Source: Pantoea sp. Ep11b (GTDB taxonomy: Bacteria > Pseudomonadota > Gammaproteobacteria > Enterobacterales > Enterobacteriaceae). Taken from it: 64,000 nucleotides of DNA. The translations under genes were made by a program, and so were the position numbers. The first letter of the stretch is position 1. The number at the start of each line of letters is the position of its first letter. The notes under the pieces were generated by a model that did no database searches, was not told the origin of the DNA, and saw nothing but the letters and a program-made list of their open reading frames with translations. Where the stretch lies: NCBI RefSeq assembly GCF_040783975.1, contig NZ_CP160631.1, positions 2,604,001-2,668,000 on the forward strand, in the 5' to 3' direction. Of this stretch, positions 21,092 to 32,631 are shown one piece after another.

Positions 21092-21523
21092 TCAGGCAAA
21101 TTCTTCAATTGCCTGGCGGTTACTCCATGATCGGGTTAATGCTGCTGCCTCCGCCGCCGCCAGCCAGCGAAACGCCAGATGTTCGGTCAGCGTGATATCA
21201 CGCTCCTGCGGCAATTGCAGGCGAAACCAGTGCTCGTGATTATGGGTGACGCCCGGCGCGTAGCGATGACGGAAATGGGGGAAGATTTCAAAGTCAATCT
21301 GACGCTGACAATCCTCCATCTCCAGCCGCTCAGCCACGACGTCGATGCCGACCTCTTCATTCACTTCACGACACGCGGTCGCCAGCGGCGACTCCCCCGG
21401 TTCCAGGCTGCCGGTCACCGACTGCCAGAACGAGGGATCGTCACGCCGCTGCAGCATTAACACCCGGCCAGTATCCCGCGCCGAAATCACGACCAGCACT
21501 GAAACCGGGTGTTTGTAGCCCAT
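21092..21523 (-). CDS. nudB: Dihydroneopterin triphosphate diphosphatase NudB
   Basis: A 143-residue Nudix hydrolase that removes pyrophosphate from dihydroneopterin triphosphate in folate synthesis. The Nudix box is GSLEPGESPLATACREVNEE and the next residues, from about 38 to 60. The C-terminal WSNRQAIEEFA matches E. coli NudB. Its start codon overlaps the aspS stop by one base, so the two are cotranscribed. About 280 bases between it and yebC hold no gene. Confidence 0.94.
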   Translation of the reverse strand: MGYKHPVSVLVVISARDTGRVLMLQRRDDPSFWQSVTGSLEPGESPLATACREVNEEVGIDVVAERLEMEDCQRQIDFEIFPHFRHRYAPGVTHNHEHWFRLQLPQERDITLTEHLAFRWLAAAEAAALTRSWSNRQAIEEFA

Positions 21524-23301
21524 TATTTGTTCTCGAGCTTTTCTTTTTTCACGACCTGAATGCCCAGCTCCAGCAGAGAAGCGGGGTTCGCTTCGCTTGG
21601 TGCTTCGGTCATCATGCAGGCCGCTGCCGTGGTTTTCGGGAAGGCGATAACGTCACGGATGTTGTCGGTGCCGGTCAGCAGCATGGTCAGGCGATCCAGA
21701 CCAAAGGCCAGGCCCGCATGTGGAGGCGTACCGAACTTCAGCGCGTCCAGCAGGAAGCCAAACTTCTCGCGCTGCTCGTTCGCTTCAATCCCCAGAATGC
21801 TGAAGACCGTCTGCTGCATTTCGCCGTTGTGGATACGCACGGAACCGCCACCGACTTCGTAGCCGTTGATCACCATGTCGTAGGCGTTAGCCACGGCCCG
21901 GGTCGGATCGGCGGCCAGCTCTGAGGCGCTCATCTCTTTCGGCGCGGTGAACGGATGGTGCATCGCCGCCAGACCGCCCTCTTCGTCCTCTTCGAACATC
22001 GGGAAGTCAATGACCCACAGCGGTGCCCAGGCGTTCTCGTCGGTGATGCTGAGATCGCGGCCCACTTTCAGGCGCAGCGCGCCCAGGGCGTCAGCCACCA
22101 CTTTGGCACGGTCGGCACCAAAGAAGATGATATCGCCATCCTGCGCGCCGGTGCGGCTCAGGATGCCTTCGACGATCTCCGCGTTCAGGAACTTAGCGAC
22201 CGGGCTCTGCACGCCTTCAAGGCCGTCAGCACGGACATTGACCTTCATCCATGCGAGGCCTTTTGCGCCATAAATTTCGACGAACTTACCGTACTCATCA
22301 ATCTGCTTGCGGCTCAGCTGCGCACCGGCAGGCACACGCAGCGCGGCTACACGGCCTTTGGCATCGTTCGCCGGGCCAGAGAAGACCTGGAACTCCACGT
22401 TTTTCAGCAGGTCGCCCACGTCCACCAGCTCCATCGGGTTACGCAGATCGGGCTTATCGGAACCGTAGCGATGCATCGCTTCCGCAAAGGTCATCTGCGG
22501 GAATTCACCGAGGTCAACGCCCTGCACGTCCTGCCACAGGTTGCGGATTAAACGCTCCATGATTTCACGCACCTGAGGCGCGGTCATGAAGGAGGTTTCG
22601 ACGTCGATCTGGGTAAATTCTGGCTGACGGTCAGCACGCAGATCTTCATCGCGGAAACATTTAACGATCTGATAGTAGCGGTCAAAACCGGACATCATCA
22701 GCAGCTGCTTGAAGAGCTGCGGTGACTGCGGCAGCGCGTAGAATTTACCTTTGTGAACCCGGCTCGGCACCAGATAGTCACGCGCGCCCTCAGGGGTCGC
22801 CTTGGTCAGCATCGGGGTTTCGATATCCAGGAAACCTTCGTCATCCATAAAACGACGGACAAAGCTGGTGATTCTGGCGCGGGTTTTCAGGCGCGTCACC
22901 ATCTCAGGACGACGCAGGTCCAGATAGCGATATTTCAGACGCGCTTCTTCGCTGTTGGTCTGGTTAGAGTCCAGCGGCAGTGGCTCAGAGCGGTTGATGA
23001 TAGTCAGCGCCTGGGCGAACACTTCCACTTCACCGGTCGCCATGTCGCTGTTTTTATTCTTCTCATCACGCGCACGCACGGTTCCGGTGATCTGGATGCA
23101 GAATTCGTTACGCAGTTCAGAAGCCAGCTTAAACGCGTCCTCACGATCGGGATCAAAAAACACCTGCACGATGCCTTCGCGGTCGCGCATATCGATAAAA
23201 ATCAAACTGCCCAGATCGCGACGGCGGTTTACCCAGCCGCAGAGCGTGACTTGCTGACCCACATGAGACAGATTGAGCTGTCCGCAATATTCTGTACGCA
23301 T
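21523..23301 (-). CDS. aspS: Aspartyl-tRNA synthetase
   Basis: A 592-residue class IIb synthetase of the bacterial type. The N-terminal OB-fold anticodon-binding domain ([22 protein letters not shown]) is followed by the catalytic core with motif 2 ([18 protein letters not shown]) near residue 217, the bacterial GAD insertion, and motif 3 ([13 protein letters not shown]) near 530. It charges tRNA-Asp in the cytoplasm. The gene leads an aspS-nudB unit. Confidence 0.97.
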   Translation of the reverse strand: MRTEYCGQLNLSHVGQQVTLCGWVNRRRDLGSLIFIDMRDREGIVQVFFDPDREDAFKLASELRNEFCIQITGTVRARDEKNKNSDMATGEVEVFAQALTIINRSEPLPLDSNQTNSEEARLKYRYLDLRRPEMVTRLKTRARITSFVRRFMDDEGFLDIETPMLTKATPEGARDYLVPSRVHKGKFYALPQSPQLFKQLLMMSGFDRYYQIVKCFRDEDLRADRQPEFTQIDVETSFMTAPQVREIMERLIRNLWQDVQGVDLGEFPQMTFAEAMHRYGSDKPDLRNPMELVDVGDLLKNVEFQVFSGPANDAKGRVAALRVPAGAQLSRKQIDEYGKFVEIYGAKGLAWMKVNVRADGLEGVQSPVAKFLNAEIVEGILSRTGAQDGDIIFFGADRAKVVADALGALRLKVGRDLSITDENAWAPLWVIDFPMFEEDEEGGLAAMHHPFTAPKEMSASELAADPTRAVANAYDMVINGYEVGGGSVRIHNGEMQQTVFSILGIEANEQREKFGFLLDALKFGTPPHAGLAFGLDRLTMLLTGTDNIRDVIAFPKTTAAACMMTEAPSEANPASLLELGIQVVKKEKLENK

Positions 23302-23512
23302 AACACTATCCTTTTAACTTCGCCGCTGCAGCTGACAGCATCCAGCCGCGTTGCCTTATGTGATGCTGTCGCAAAAATGGCGGCTATTATAATGGAAAAA
23401 GGCAGGCAGGATAAGCAGATCCACGCCAAAGCGCCGATTTCCCCTGTGCATTTGCCCCTCAGCCCGACGCTGGAGGATAATGGGCTATCTTAACCTGTCG
23501 TCAGGAGCACGC

Positions 23513-24334
23513 GTGACACTTCGTATTGGCCTGCCTCAGTGGCAGCATTCACACTGGAAACGCTGGGGTATCGGCAGCCTGGCGGATTATGCCCGCTATT
23601 TCCACTGTGTGGAGGGAAATACCACGCTCTATGCGCTGCCCAATGCTGAAACGGTGATGCGCTGGCGCGACATGACGCACGAGGCGTTTCGCTTCTGCTT
23701 TAAGTTTCCAAACACCATCAGCCATCAGGCAGCACTGCAACACAGCGACGATCTGCTGACCGATTTTCTGCGCCTGATGGAGCCACTGGCCGATCGTATC
23801 GGTCAGTACTGGCTGCAGCTGCCGGCCAGCTTCTCACCGGCGGAGCTGGAGGCGCTCTGGACGTTTCTGGATAGCCTGCCGCGCCGTTTTCACTACGGCG
23901 TCGAGGTTCGCCATCCGGCATTCTTTGCCAAGGGTGAGGCGGAGCGGGCGCTGAACCGGGGTCTGCTGGCGCGCGGCGTCAACCGCGTGATGCTCGACAG
24001 CCGCCCGGTACACGCCTCTACCTCGCAGAGTCCGGCCGCGCTGGTCGCGCGTTCTCAGAAGCCCCGCGTGCCGCCGCACGCCCTGCGCACCGGATCGCAG
24101 CCGATGGTACGCTTTATCGGCAGTGACAGCGTGGAAGAGAGCGTGCCGCTGTTTCAGATCTGGCATGACAAGCTCATGGCGTGGCAGCAGCAGGGCGATG
24201 TGATGCTGTTTCTGCATACGCCCGATATGGGCCAGGTTTTTCCGCTGGTGCAGGCACTCTGGCCGCAGCTTCAGCAGATCGACCCCGGCATCGGCAACGG
24301 ACCTGACTGGCCGCAACAGAGCTCACTGTTTTGA
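23513..24334 (+). CDS. yecE: DUF72 family protein YecE
   Basis: A 273-residue member of the DUF72/UPF0759 family with a TIM-barrel-like fold. It follows E. coli YecE in the FHCVEGNTTLYALP, FRFCFKFPNTISHQAAL and GVEVRHPAFFAKGEAE segments and ends in the same PQQSSLF. The biochemical role is unknown. I prefer the GTG at 23513, preceded by AGGAG and giving the E. coli N-terminus (TLRIGLPQW); an in-frame ATG at 23480 would add 11 residues. It is divergent from aspS. Confidence 0.9.
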   Translation: MTLRIGLPQWQHSHWKRWGIGSLADYARYFHCVEGNTTLYALPNAETVMRWRDMTHEAFRFCFKFPNTISHQAALQHSDDLLTDFLRLMEPLADRIGQYWLQLPASFSPAELEALWTFLDSLPRRFHYGVEVRHPAFFAKGEAERALNRGLLARGVNRVMLDSRPVHASTSQSPAALVARSQKPRVPPHALRTGSQPMVRFIGSDSVEESVPLFQIWHDKLMAWQQQGDVMLFLHTPDMGQVFPLVQALWPQLQQIDPGIGNGPDWPQQSSLF

Positions 24335-24403
24335 TGAGACAACAGGACAGCGCCCGATCCGCTGGCTAGAATAACCACTTTACCCTGAGTGACAGGAGTC
24401 ACG

Positions 24404-24799
24404 ATGATTAGCGCATTATATGTGGTGCTGGGTGCAATACTGGTGATGAAATTTACGCTGGATGTGGTGCGTTATCGTCGTTTCTATCATGTGGCCTACG
24501 GCGACGGTGGCTATCACGACCTGAAAATGGCCATTCGTATTCACGGCAATGCCATCGAAACCGTTCCGCTGGCGCTGCTGCTGCTGGTCATGATGGAGAT
24601 GAACGGCGCTGATATCTGGATGGTGCATCTCACCGGTCTGCTGTTTTTCATCAGCCGTCTGCTGCACGCCTGGGGTTTACGCAGCAGCGCGATGGCAGGC
24701 CGCAAATATGGCATGATGCTGACGCTGTTTTCACTGTGTGGCATGGTCATTTTTAACCTGATCTACCTGCCGTGGGAGCTGGTCCTGACGCTGCATTGA
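24404..24799 (+). CDS. yecN: MAPEG-family inner membrane protein YecN
   Basis: A 131-residue protein with four predicted membrane helices, of the MAPEG family that also includes glutathione-dependent eicosanoid enzymes. Conserved features include RIHGNAIETVPLALLLL near residue 44 and FFISRLLHAWGL near 80. The bacterial substrate is not known. The ATG at 24404 follows AGGAGT and gives exactly the E. coli length. Confidence 0.9.
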   Translation: MISALYVVLGAILVMKFTLDVVRYRRFYHVAYGDGGYHDLKMAIRIHGNAIETVPLALLLLVMMEMNGADIWMVHLTGLLFFISRLLHAWGLRSSAMAGRKYGMMLTLFSLCGMVIFNLIYLPWELVLTLH

Positions 24800-24814
24800 G
24801 CCAGCCGGGGTTAA

Positions 24815-26574
<1,760 letters not shown>

Positions 26575-26578
26575 GGCC

Positions 26579-27208
26579 TTAGCGGCGAGACAATGCCAGT
26601 TTCGCCGCAAAACCAATAAACACGCAGCCGGTCAGGCGATCCATCACCTTCAGGACCGACGGTTTCCGCAGATGACCGGCGAAATAGTGGCTGCCCGCAA
26701 TCAGCGCCGCATTCCAGATCAGTCCCAGCAGCATATGCGCCAGCGCCATCAGGCTGCACCAGAGCGCCACTGACGCGCCCGCCGGAATAAACTGCGGCAG
26801 GAAGGTAACATAAAACACGCCCACTTTCGGGTTCAGCAGATTTCCCGTTAATCCCCGCATAAAGCAGGCCAGATAGCCCTGCGGCCTGGCCGCTGCCTCA
26901 TCTTCCGCTGTCACCGGCTCCTGACGCGGGTTGAGCAGCAGCCGGATCCCCAGATAGAGCAGCCAGGTTGCGCCAGTCCACTTCAGCAGGTTATAGGCGA
27001 GTTCAGAGGCCATCAGCAGCGCCCCCAGCCCCAGCCCCACCGCAATCCCCCAGAGCAGACAGCCCAGCGTGACACCAAAGGCGGTAGCCCAGGCGCGCTG
27101 CCAGCCCTGCGCAATCGCGGTGCGCAGCACCAGCGCCGTATCAAAGCCAGGGGTCAGCGTCAGGATGGTTATCGCAAACAGAAAGGAGAACAGCGTGGCG
27201 GTCATCAT
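26579..27208 (-). CDS. LysE/RhtB-family exporter
   Basis: A 209-residue membrane protein with about six hydrophobic helices. The N-terminal TLTPGFDTALVLRTAIAQGWQRAWATAFG segment and the central GLTGNLLNPKVGVFYVTFLPQF segment are hallmarks of LysE/RhtB amino acid and metabolite exporters. The substrate cannot be deduced. It sits tail to tail with cmoB and is divergent from gldA, in a place where E. coli has torYZ, so it is accessory relative to that genome. Confidence 0.85.
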   Translation of the reverse strand: MMTATLFSFLFAITILTLTPGFDTALVLRTAIAQGWQRAWATAFGVTLGCLLWGIAVGLGLGALLMASELAYNLLKWTGATWLLYLGIRLLLNPRQEPVTAEDEAAARPQGYLACFMRGLTGNLLNPKVGVFYVTFLPQFIPAGASVALWCSLMALAHMLLGLIWNAALIAGSHYFAGHLRKPSVLKVMDRLTGCVFIGFAAKLALSRR

Positions 27209-27331
27209 AATCTCTTTATCACTCCCTACGTTTTTTCACGCCAGGTAACGGCGCGGGCAGCCGGGTGCCAGGACAGCCAGAATGTGCCAGGCTGGATCAG
27301 GTTAATTCATTCCTGTCACGGAGTTGTGGTT

Positions 27332-28429
27332 ATGAGCAAATTTATTTTTTCGTCACCCCGAAAATATGTGCAGGGCGCCGGCGTACTGGATGAACTGGGA
27401 ACCTGGCTGGCAGAGCTGGGCGATCAGGCGTTTCTGGTGGCGGACGATGTCGTCTGGAAACTGATTGGTGAACGCACGCAGCGGACGCTGCAGTCGGCCG
27501 GTATCCGCTTCAGCTGGCAGCAATTTAACGGCGAGGCCTCCAGTAACGAAATCACCCGCCTCAGTAAGCTGGCGCAGGATCAGGGCTGTAACGTGGTGGT
27601 CGGGCTGGGCGGCGGTAAAACGCTGGATACCGTGAAGGCGATAGCGGATGAGCTGAAACAGCCGGTGGCGATCGTGCCGACGATCGCCTCCACCGATGCG
27701 CCCTGCAGCGCCCTGTCGGTGATCTATTCCGACAGCGGGGTTTTCGAGAGCTATCGCTTTTACAGCAAAAACCCTGACCTGGTGCTGGTCGATACGGCCG
27801 TCTGCGCCAGCGCCCCGGCACGTCTCTTCGCCTCGGGCATTGCCGACGGTCTGGCTACCTGGGTTGAAGCGCAGGCGGTGGCGCGTTCCCATGCCAAATC
27901 GATGGTCAATGGGGATCCGACCCTGGCCGGACTGGCGATTGCCCGCACCTGTGAAGAGACGCTGCTCAAATGGGGTTACAGCGCCTATATCGCCGTGACG
28001 GAAAAGCGGGTCACGCCCGCCGTGGAGGCGGTGGTCGAGGCGAACACGCTGCTCTCCGGGCTGGGTTTTGAAAACGGGGGACTGGCTGGGGCACACGCAA
28101 TCCACAACGGGTTTACCGCGATTGAGGGTGAGATCCACCATCTGACCCACGGCGAAAAAGTGGCCTATGGCACGCTGACGCAGATGGTGCTGGAGCAGCG
28201 CCCGGATGAAGAGATTGCCCGCTATATTCGCTTCTATCGCGCAATCAACATGCCGACGACGCTCAGGGAGATGCATCTGGAGAATGAAAGCTGGGAGAAT
28301 CTGGTGAAGATCGGTGCCCTGGCAAACAGCGACGGCGATACGCTGAAAAACCTTAATCCTCATCTTGCGCCGGAGGATATTGCCAACGCGCTGCTGGCGC
28401 TGGATGCCTTCAGCCGCACGGTGAAATAG
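27332..28429 (+). CDS. gldA: Glycerol dehydrogenase-like iron/zinc alcohol dehydrogenase
   Basis: A 365-residue group III metal-dependent dehydrogenase. The NAD-binding GGGKTLDTVKAIAD lies near residues 93-106, and the metal ligands are Asp172, His255 and His273, one residue off the E. coli GldA positions. GldA oxidises glycerol to dihydroxyacetone with NAD+ and also reduces some aldehydes and ketones. The stretch PTIASTDAPCSALSVIY is nearly identical to E. coli. I chose the ATG at 27332 (MSKFIFSSPRKY); an in-frame start at 27284 lacks family support. In E. coli gldA lies elsewhere, so this is a different location. Some relatives act on hydroxyacetone-like compounds, so the exact substrate is not certain. 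Confidence 0.85.
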   Translation: MSKFIFSSPRKYVQGAGVLDELGTWLAELGDQAFLVADDVVWKLIGERTQRTLQSAGIRFSWQQFNGEASSNEITRLSKLAQDQGCNVVVGLGGGKTLDTVKAIADELKQPVAIVPTIASTDAPCSALSVIYSDSGVFESYRFYSKNPDLVLVDTAVCASAPARLFASGIADGLATWVEAQAVARSHAKSMVNGDPTLAGLAIARTCEETLLKWGYSAYIAVTEKRVTPAVEAVVEANTLLSGLGFENGGLAGAHAIHNGFTAIEGEIHHLTHGEKVAYGTLTQMVLEQRPDEEIARYIRFYRAINMPTTLREMHLENESWENLVKIGALANSDGDTLKNLNPHLAPEDIANALLALDAFSRTVK

Positions 28430-28437
28430 TCCTTCAG

Positions 28438-28459
28438 CAGGCGATCGCCGGATCGCCTG
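28438..28459. terminator. Hairpin between convergent gldA and the YnfC-like gene
   Basis: CAGGCGAT and ATCGCCTG pair perfectly around a CGCCGG loop in the short gap between the two convergent stops. It can serve both transcripts, though only a weak T-rich stretch follows on the gldA side. Confidence 0.6.
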
Positions 28460-29323
28460 TTACTCTTTCGCCGCAGATTCCGCCGCAGACGGCGAGTCCC
28501 AGTACTCATATTTGTAGGCGGAGCTGAGATGACGTTCCAGGGTGCCACGCGTGAAGACTTCTGTCTCATGCTGGTAACTCAGGGTGCAGTTACCGACCTC
28601 ATCCCAGGACTGACACTCATCGACTGAGCGGATAGTGCTGAGTGGGGTCGTCTCCTGCGTGTCGAGTCGTTGTTCACGCCATTGCGCATCATAGCTGTAT
28701 CTGTCGCTGCCGCGGGCAGAGGTAGTATGCGTCACCAGCCCCTGCGGATTCCAGTGATAGTAAAATTCACCGTTGCTCAGCGGATCGCTGCCGCGTGCCA
28801 CGCTCTTTTCCAGCCGAAGCTGGCGATCGTAGTGATAGGTGGTGTCGGTAAAGCCGCTTTTGCCCATCGAGGTAAAGCGGTCAGAGGCGCTGGTGATATT
28901 GCCGTGCTCGCCCTTCTGCCAGTTGATTGTCCCCTGCCGGTTTTCGACCACCTCCTCTTTTCCCGCTTTCAGCACTTTAACCAGCCAGGCATAGTCGGCG
29001 ACCCAGCCGCCCTGTACCCGGGCGATGTGCTGCTCCATGCTGAGGGTCACATTGCGTTCGCTTTTGTCATAGCTGACGTCGGCCACCGTCAGTTCGCCGC
29101 AGGCATCAAATTGTCCCAGCACCCGCTTCTGCGAGTTCACATCCTTACCAAACTCCCCGGCCACCACCTGCTTCACTGCCCCTCTGGCGTTGCCGCCCAG
29201 CAGAATCAGCTGATTGCTGTTAGCCACGGCCGCCCGGTTCGGGAGGCATCCGCTGGTCGCAGCATGGCTGCTGCAGGAGGCCGTCAGCGTCAGGATCAGA
29301 AGAGCCATCAGATTCCGTTTCAT
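28460..29323 (-). CDS. YnfC/UPF0257-like lipoprotein
   Basis: A 287-residue protein starting MKRNLMALLILTLTASC, a short lipoprotein-like signal with Cys17 as the possible lipidation site, although the residue three before the cysteine is Thr rather than the usual Leu. The body has RHS/YD-like repeat motifs (TYHYDRQLRLEK, FYYHWNPQGLVTHTT, RYSYDAQWREQRL) and a C-terminal CQSWDEVGNCTLSYQHETE that resembles the CEYDSHANPVDC segment of YnfC. Membership of the UPF0257 family is my judgement from this pattern; function is unknown. The upstream frame is open to 29455, but only the ATG at 29323 gives a signal peptide. Confidence 0.7.
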   Translation of the reverse strand: MKRNLMALLILTLTASCSSHAATSGCLPNRAAVANSNQLILLGGNARGAVKQVVAGEFGKDVNSQKRVLGQFDACGELTVADVSYDKSERNVTLSMEQHIARVQGGWVADYAWLVKVLKAGKEEVVENRQGTINWQKGEHGNITSASDRFTSMGKSGFTDTTYHYDRQLRLEKSVARGSDPLSNGEFYYHWNPQGLVTHTTSARGSDRYSYDAQWREQRLDTQETTPLSTIRSVDECQSWDEVGNCTLSYQHETEVFTRGTLERHLSSAYKYEYWDSPSAAESAAKE

Positions 29324-29653
29324 AGGGTAAGCTCCAGGCGATGATGCTTTGAGTGTAAACGCTGCGGCGGCGGGCCGCCGCCCTCCCGGCAGATTCCAGC
29401 CCGCGACACCGCGTAGCGGACAGACGCACAGTCTGATAGCCAATAGTCTGAACATGCCGGGTGGCCTTAAATCTCTCCAGGCCGGAACGGGAAGTAAACG
29501 GATAAGAATCGCCCGGCCACAGGAACGTGGAAGCGTGAATCAGTGTCCGCAGCAAACGTTGCACAAAAAGAACCCCAGCAAGCGTACTGGGGTTTGGTAC
29601 TTGCAAACATCACGTCAATGATCGGCGTGCTGCGCGGCAAAATCTGTTGTGGT
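29324..29653. other. Intergenic region between the YnfC-like gene and cutC
   Basis: 330 bases with no credible gene. A GC-rich hairpin (GGCGGCGGGCCGCCGCC near 29362-29380) lies next to the YnfC-like start and could affect its expression, and the cutC terminator lies at the right end. Otherwise I see nothing. Confidence 0.5.
29565..29594 (-). terminator. Intrinsic terminator of cutC
   Basis: On the minus strand AACCCCAG pairs with CTGGGGTT around an 8-base loop, then TCTTTTTG follows. It lies 60 bases beyond the cutC stop. Confidence 0.85.
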
Positions 29654-30406
29654 TCAGGCGACCCGAACGGTGCTCATCTGCATCACGCTTTTCATCGCCT
29701 CGACCACGTCGCCATCAACACAGTAGCGACTGAACTCATCGGTTTCGGCTTCAGAACACATGGAGACGCCCGCTTTGCGGTAGCGCATCGGCGACACCAT
29801 CAGGTGACTGGCCGAGCTATGCACTTCATTTATCCCCATGTCGAGAAACTTTTGCAGGTTGCTGAGGCGTACGCCCGCACCCGCCATAATAATAGGACCG
29901 GTGCTGCTCTCATTTAGTTCCCTGAGTAATGCAATTCCGTTTTCCGCACTCTGCTGCTGACCCGAAGTCAGAATACGCGCTACCCCTAAATCCGTGAGCA
30001 TCTCCAGGGCGCGCCTGGGGCTGTGACAGAGATCAAAGGCACGATGAAAGGTCACCGCCAGGCCATCACACAGCGCCATAATCTGCCGCATCTGCCCCAG
30101 ATGAACGTGGGCATCCTCATCCAGCATCCCGATAACCAGACCGGGAAAACCGAGTTCGCGGATCAGCGCTACATCGGATTTCATCGCCTCAAACTCCCGG
30201 GAGGTATAACAGAAATCGCCACCACGGGGCCGGACAATCGGATGAACCGGAATCGAAACGTCACGACGGGCAGCCTGCAGTGCCCCTATCGAGGGGGTCA
30301 GTCCGCCTTCACGGGGAGCGGCACAGAGTTCAACCCGATCGGCGCCCGCCTGCTGTGCGGTCACGGCGCAATCCACGCCATAGCAGCAAATTTCCAGTGT
30401 GGTCAT
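29654..30406 (-). CDS. cutC: CutC family protein
   Basis: A 250-residue TIM-barrel protein of the CutC family, named for copper homeostasis although a direct metal role in E. coli has been disputed. Conserved parts include the start [29 protein letters not shown] near residue 27, [16 protein letters not shown] near 63, and [11 protein letters not shown] near 195. The ATG at 30406 follows AGGAGA. It is divergent from the PatB/MalY gene with an 85-base gap. Confidence 0.93.
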   Translation of the reverse strand: MTTLEICCYGVDCAVTAQQAGADRVELCAAPREGGLTPSIGALQAARRDVSIPVHPIVRPRGGDFCYTSREFEAMKSDVALIRELGFPGLVIGMLDEDAHVHLGQMRQIMALCDGLAVTFHRAFDLCHSPRRALEMLTDLGVARILTSGQQQSAENGIALLRELNESSTGPIIMAGAGVRLSNLQKFLDMGINEVHSSASHLMVSPMRYRKAGVSMCSEAETDEFSRYCVDGDVVEAMKSVMQMSTVRVA

Positions 30407-30491
30407 TCTTTTCTCCTGTACATGACTCTGGTTCAAGGCAGATTCATCAGTTAGTCTGGCTGCTGGAATGAGTTTACCGGGAAAGTTAACT

Positions 30492-31637
30492 ATGGCATTC
30501 AATTTCGACCAACGGATAGACCGTCGTCACAGCGATAGCCTGAAATGGAACAAATATGCGGACCAGGACATTCTGCCGCTGTGGGTGGCCGATACGGATT
30601 TCCGATCGCCTGACTGTGTGATCGAGGCGATTAAAACCCGCGCTGAGCATGGGATTTTTGGCTATGGCGATACGCCAGTGGCTTTTATCGACAGCGCAGT
30701 GTCGTGGCTCGCCTCGCGCTATCAGTGGCACGTTAATCCCGAGTGGATCGTGGTTCTGCCGGGCGTCGTCAGCGGGCTTAACCTGGCCGTGCGGGCGTTT
30801 ACCGCCCCTGATGAGCTGACCATTGCGCCCACGCCTATCTATCCACCGTTTCGCGGTGCCGCCAGACTGGCCGAGCGGGGTCAGCTCAACCTGCCTCTGA
30901 CGCTGCAGCAGGGCCGCTGGTTGCCTGATATGGCGAGCGCGGAAGATGCACTGACCGGAAAAGAGCGGCTGTTAATGCTCTGTAACCCGCAGAATCCGGG
31001 CGGCACCGTCTATCGTCGCGAGGAGCTGGAAGCCCAGCTGAAATTTGCGCAGAAGCACGATCTGATCGTCTGTTCCGATGAGATACACAGCGATCTGCTG
31101 CTGGAGCCAGGCGTTCAGCATATTCCGTTTGCTTCACTGAGTGAGGATGCGGCGCAGCGCAGCGTCACGCTGATGTCCCCTTCCAAGACCTTTAATATCG
31201 CCGGGCTGGGTGCCTCCATCGCCATTATCCCCAGCGCAGAGCTGCGTGCCCGCTTTAACCGGCTGCGGCGCGGCATTGTGCCGGAGGTGGATATTCTGGC
31301 GATCACGGCCGCGGCGGCCGCCTGGCGCGAGGGGGAACCCTGGCTTAAGGCCCAGATTGCCTATCTGCGCAGCAACCGCGACTGGCTGGTTTCCCAGGTC
31401 AACAAGATGAACGGCCTGAGCGTCGCCTCACCGGAGGCGACCTATCTCGCCTGGATCGACGCCAGCGCGCTGAACGTTGCCAGTCCGGCACTCTATTTTG
31501 AAAAATATGGACTCGGCCTGACGGCCGGACGCGAGTTTGGCAACGATCAGTTTGTGCGGCTCAATTTCGGCTGTACCCGTGCGCTGCTGGATGAGGCCGT
31601 TGCGCGCCTGAAGCGCGCGCTGGCCGCCCGCATTTAG
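30492..31637 (+). CDS. PatB/MalY-type cystathionine beta-lyase (PLP-dependent)
   Basis: A 381-residue fold type I PLP enzyme. The start [18 protein letters not shown] and the [13 protein letters not shown] segment are typical of the MalY/PatB subfamily of C-S lyases, which split cystathionine or cysteine conjugates into thiols, pyruvate and ammonia. The PLP lysine is Lys232 in [19 protein letters not shown] near 165 and SDEIHSDL near 195 are the other cofactor motifs. Whether it also regulates, as MalY does, cannot be said. It is absent from this place in E. coli. Its 3' end overlaps convergent yecM by 4 bases. Confidence 0.88.
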   Translation: MAFNFDQRIDRRHSDSLKWNKYADQDILPLWVADTDFRSPDCVIEAIKTRAEHGIFGYGDTPVAFIDSAVSWLASRYQWHVNPEWIVVLPGVVSGLNLAVRAFTAPDELTIAPTPIYPPFRGAARLAERGQLNLPLTLQQGRWLPDMASAEDALTGKERLLMLCNPQNPGGTVYRREELEAQLKFAQKHDLIVCSDEIHSDLLLEPGVQHIPFASLSEDAAQRSVTLMSPSKTFNIAGLGASIAIIPSAELRARFNRLRRGIVPEVDILAITAAAAAWREGEPWLKAQIAYLRSNRDWLVSQVNKMNGLSVASPEATYLAWIDASALNVASPALYFEKYGLGLTAGREFGNDQFVRLNFGCTRALLDEAVARLKRALAARI

Positions 31638-32194
31638 GCCTGTTCGCTGGCGACAATCTCTTCCAGCCGCCACGGGTGAAACTTAATGGTCGTCTGCCCG
31701 TCCGTCACCGCCAGGGTCGGATTGGGCAGGCGTTCATTTTCGCCCTGTGGCGAGCTGGTTTTAAAGGAGATACCCGGCTGCGTCAGGGCCTCGTCAGAGA
31801 GTAACGCCATGGCGCGTACCCCCAGCGTCTGATGATCGCCGCGCAGCACTACCTCGATATGCTCCCAGCCCTCGTGACGATACCGTTTTTCACCCGGCCA
31901 GGGCAGCTCTACCACATCGATCGCCCGATCGGCCACCCGCAGTGGATCATGTAGCTTAAACAGGCAAATCTGCCGTCCGTTGATCGTGGCGGCCGAAAAT
32001 TGATGCCCCATCTGCTGCAAGCCTTGCTGCCAGCGCATCGCGGTCGTCTCCTGATGACAACGCACGGCAATATGGTCAATTTCCAGATCGTTAAGGCGTA
32101 CACCCAGTCGCTGCGCAAAATTCAGCAACGATTCTTCAAAACGCGCTAAATCTGTCTTTAAATCATCCAATTCTGCCGGAAAAGATCTTTCCAC
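31634..32194 (-). CDS. yecM: VOC-superfamily metalloprotein YecM
   Basis: A 186-residue protein matching the YecM family, whose fold is related to glyoxalase and extradiol dioxygenase domains. DLEIDHIAVRCHQ near residues 37-49 and GWEHIEVVL near 109 include probable metal-binding residues. The function is unknown. The start is GTG at 32194, behind GAGGA; there is no other plausible start before residue 70. It keeps its E. coli position next to argS. Confidence 0.85.
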   Translation of the reverse strand: MERSFPAELDDLKTDLARFEESLLNFAQRLGVRLNDLEIDHIAVRCHQETTAMRWQQGLQQMGHQFSAATINGRQICLFKLHDPLRVADRAIDVVELPWPGEKRYRHEGWEHIEVVLRGDHQTLGVRAMALLSDEALTQPGISFKTSSPQGENERLPNPTLAVTDGQTTIKFHPWRLEEIVASEQA

Positions 32195-32508
32195 TATCCC
32201 GATTCCTCATAATTTGTTTAGCATTTATAATCAGTCTGGTTTATTGTGCGCCGCCTGCCTGGCGCTACATAATGATAAGATTCATCTTATTTGCCCGGAA
32301 ATTTAACGCAAAACCTTATAATAACATCTTTCATTTCGGATTTATCTTCTGTTTAGGACCATGAATTGCTTGATGAATGCAGCATAAGCAAATGATTTAT
32401 ATAGACTTCTTTGATACAATAAGATAACTCTTATTTGAAGACGAAACAATTGCAGCCCTCCCTGCCTTCCTATAAATTTGACCTAACACAACTAAAAGGA
32501 ATGGCTCT
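32195..32508. promoter_or_regulatory. AT-rich intergenic region with two related palindromes
   Basis: 314 bases that are clearly richer in A and T than the genes around them. Two near-identical palindromes stand here: GATAAGA-TTCA-TCTTATT at 32274-32291 and AATAAGA-TAAC-TCTTATT at 32418-32435. They lie 144 bases apart and upstream of the 40-residue membrane protein gene. Both share ATAAGA-N4-TCTTAT, as expected of a pair of operator sites for one regulator. I cannot assign a known regulator. The left part also holds the yecM promoter. Confidence 0.55.
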
Positions 32509-32631
32509 ATGTCTATGCTCATCGTTGTCGCTGTCCTTATCGCACTGATGGGATTTGCAATTTCCCGCCATTGGAAGGTGCGTGAAGATAAAAGCGTAAA
32601 GAATCCTCGCCGTCACTTACGACGCCGTTAA
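32509..32631 (+). CDS. Small membrane protein, 40 residues, unknown function
   Basis: An ATG at 32509 preceded by AAAAGGAATGG opens a 40-residue frame. The first 18 residues are a hydrophobic helix (MSMLIVVAVLIALMGFAI) and the rest is strongly basic (RHWKVREDK then KNPRRHLRRR), so it should sit in the inner membrane with the basic tail in the cytoplasm. I do not recognise the family. The good ribosome site, the sharp hydrophobic/basic division and the paired palindromes upstream support a real gene. It lies between yecM and argS on the argS strand, with 210 bases before argS. Confidence 0.65.
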   Translation: MSMLIVVAVLIALMGFAISRHWKVREDKSVKNPRRHLRRR

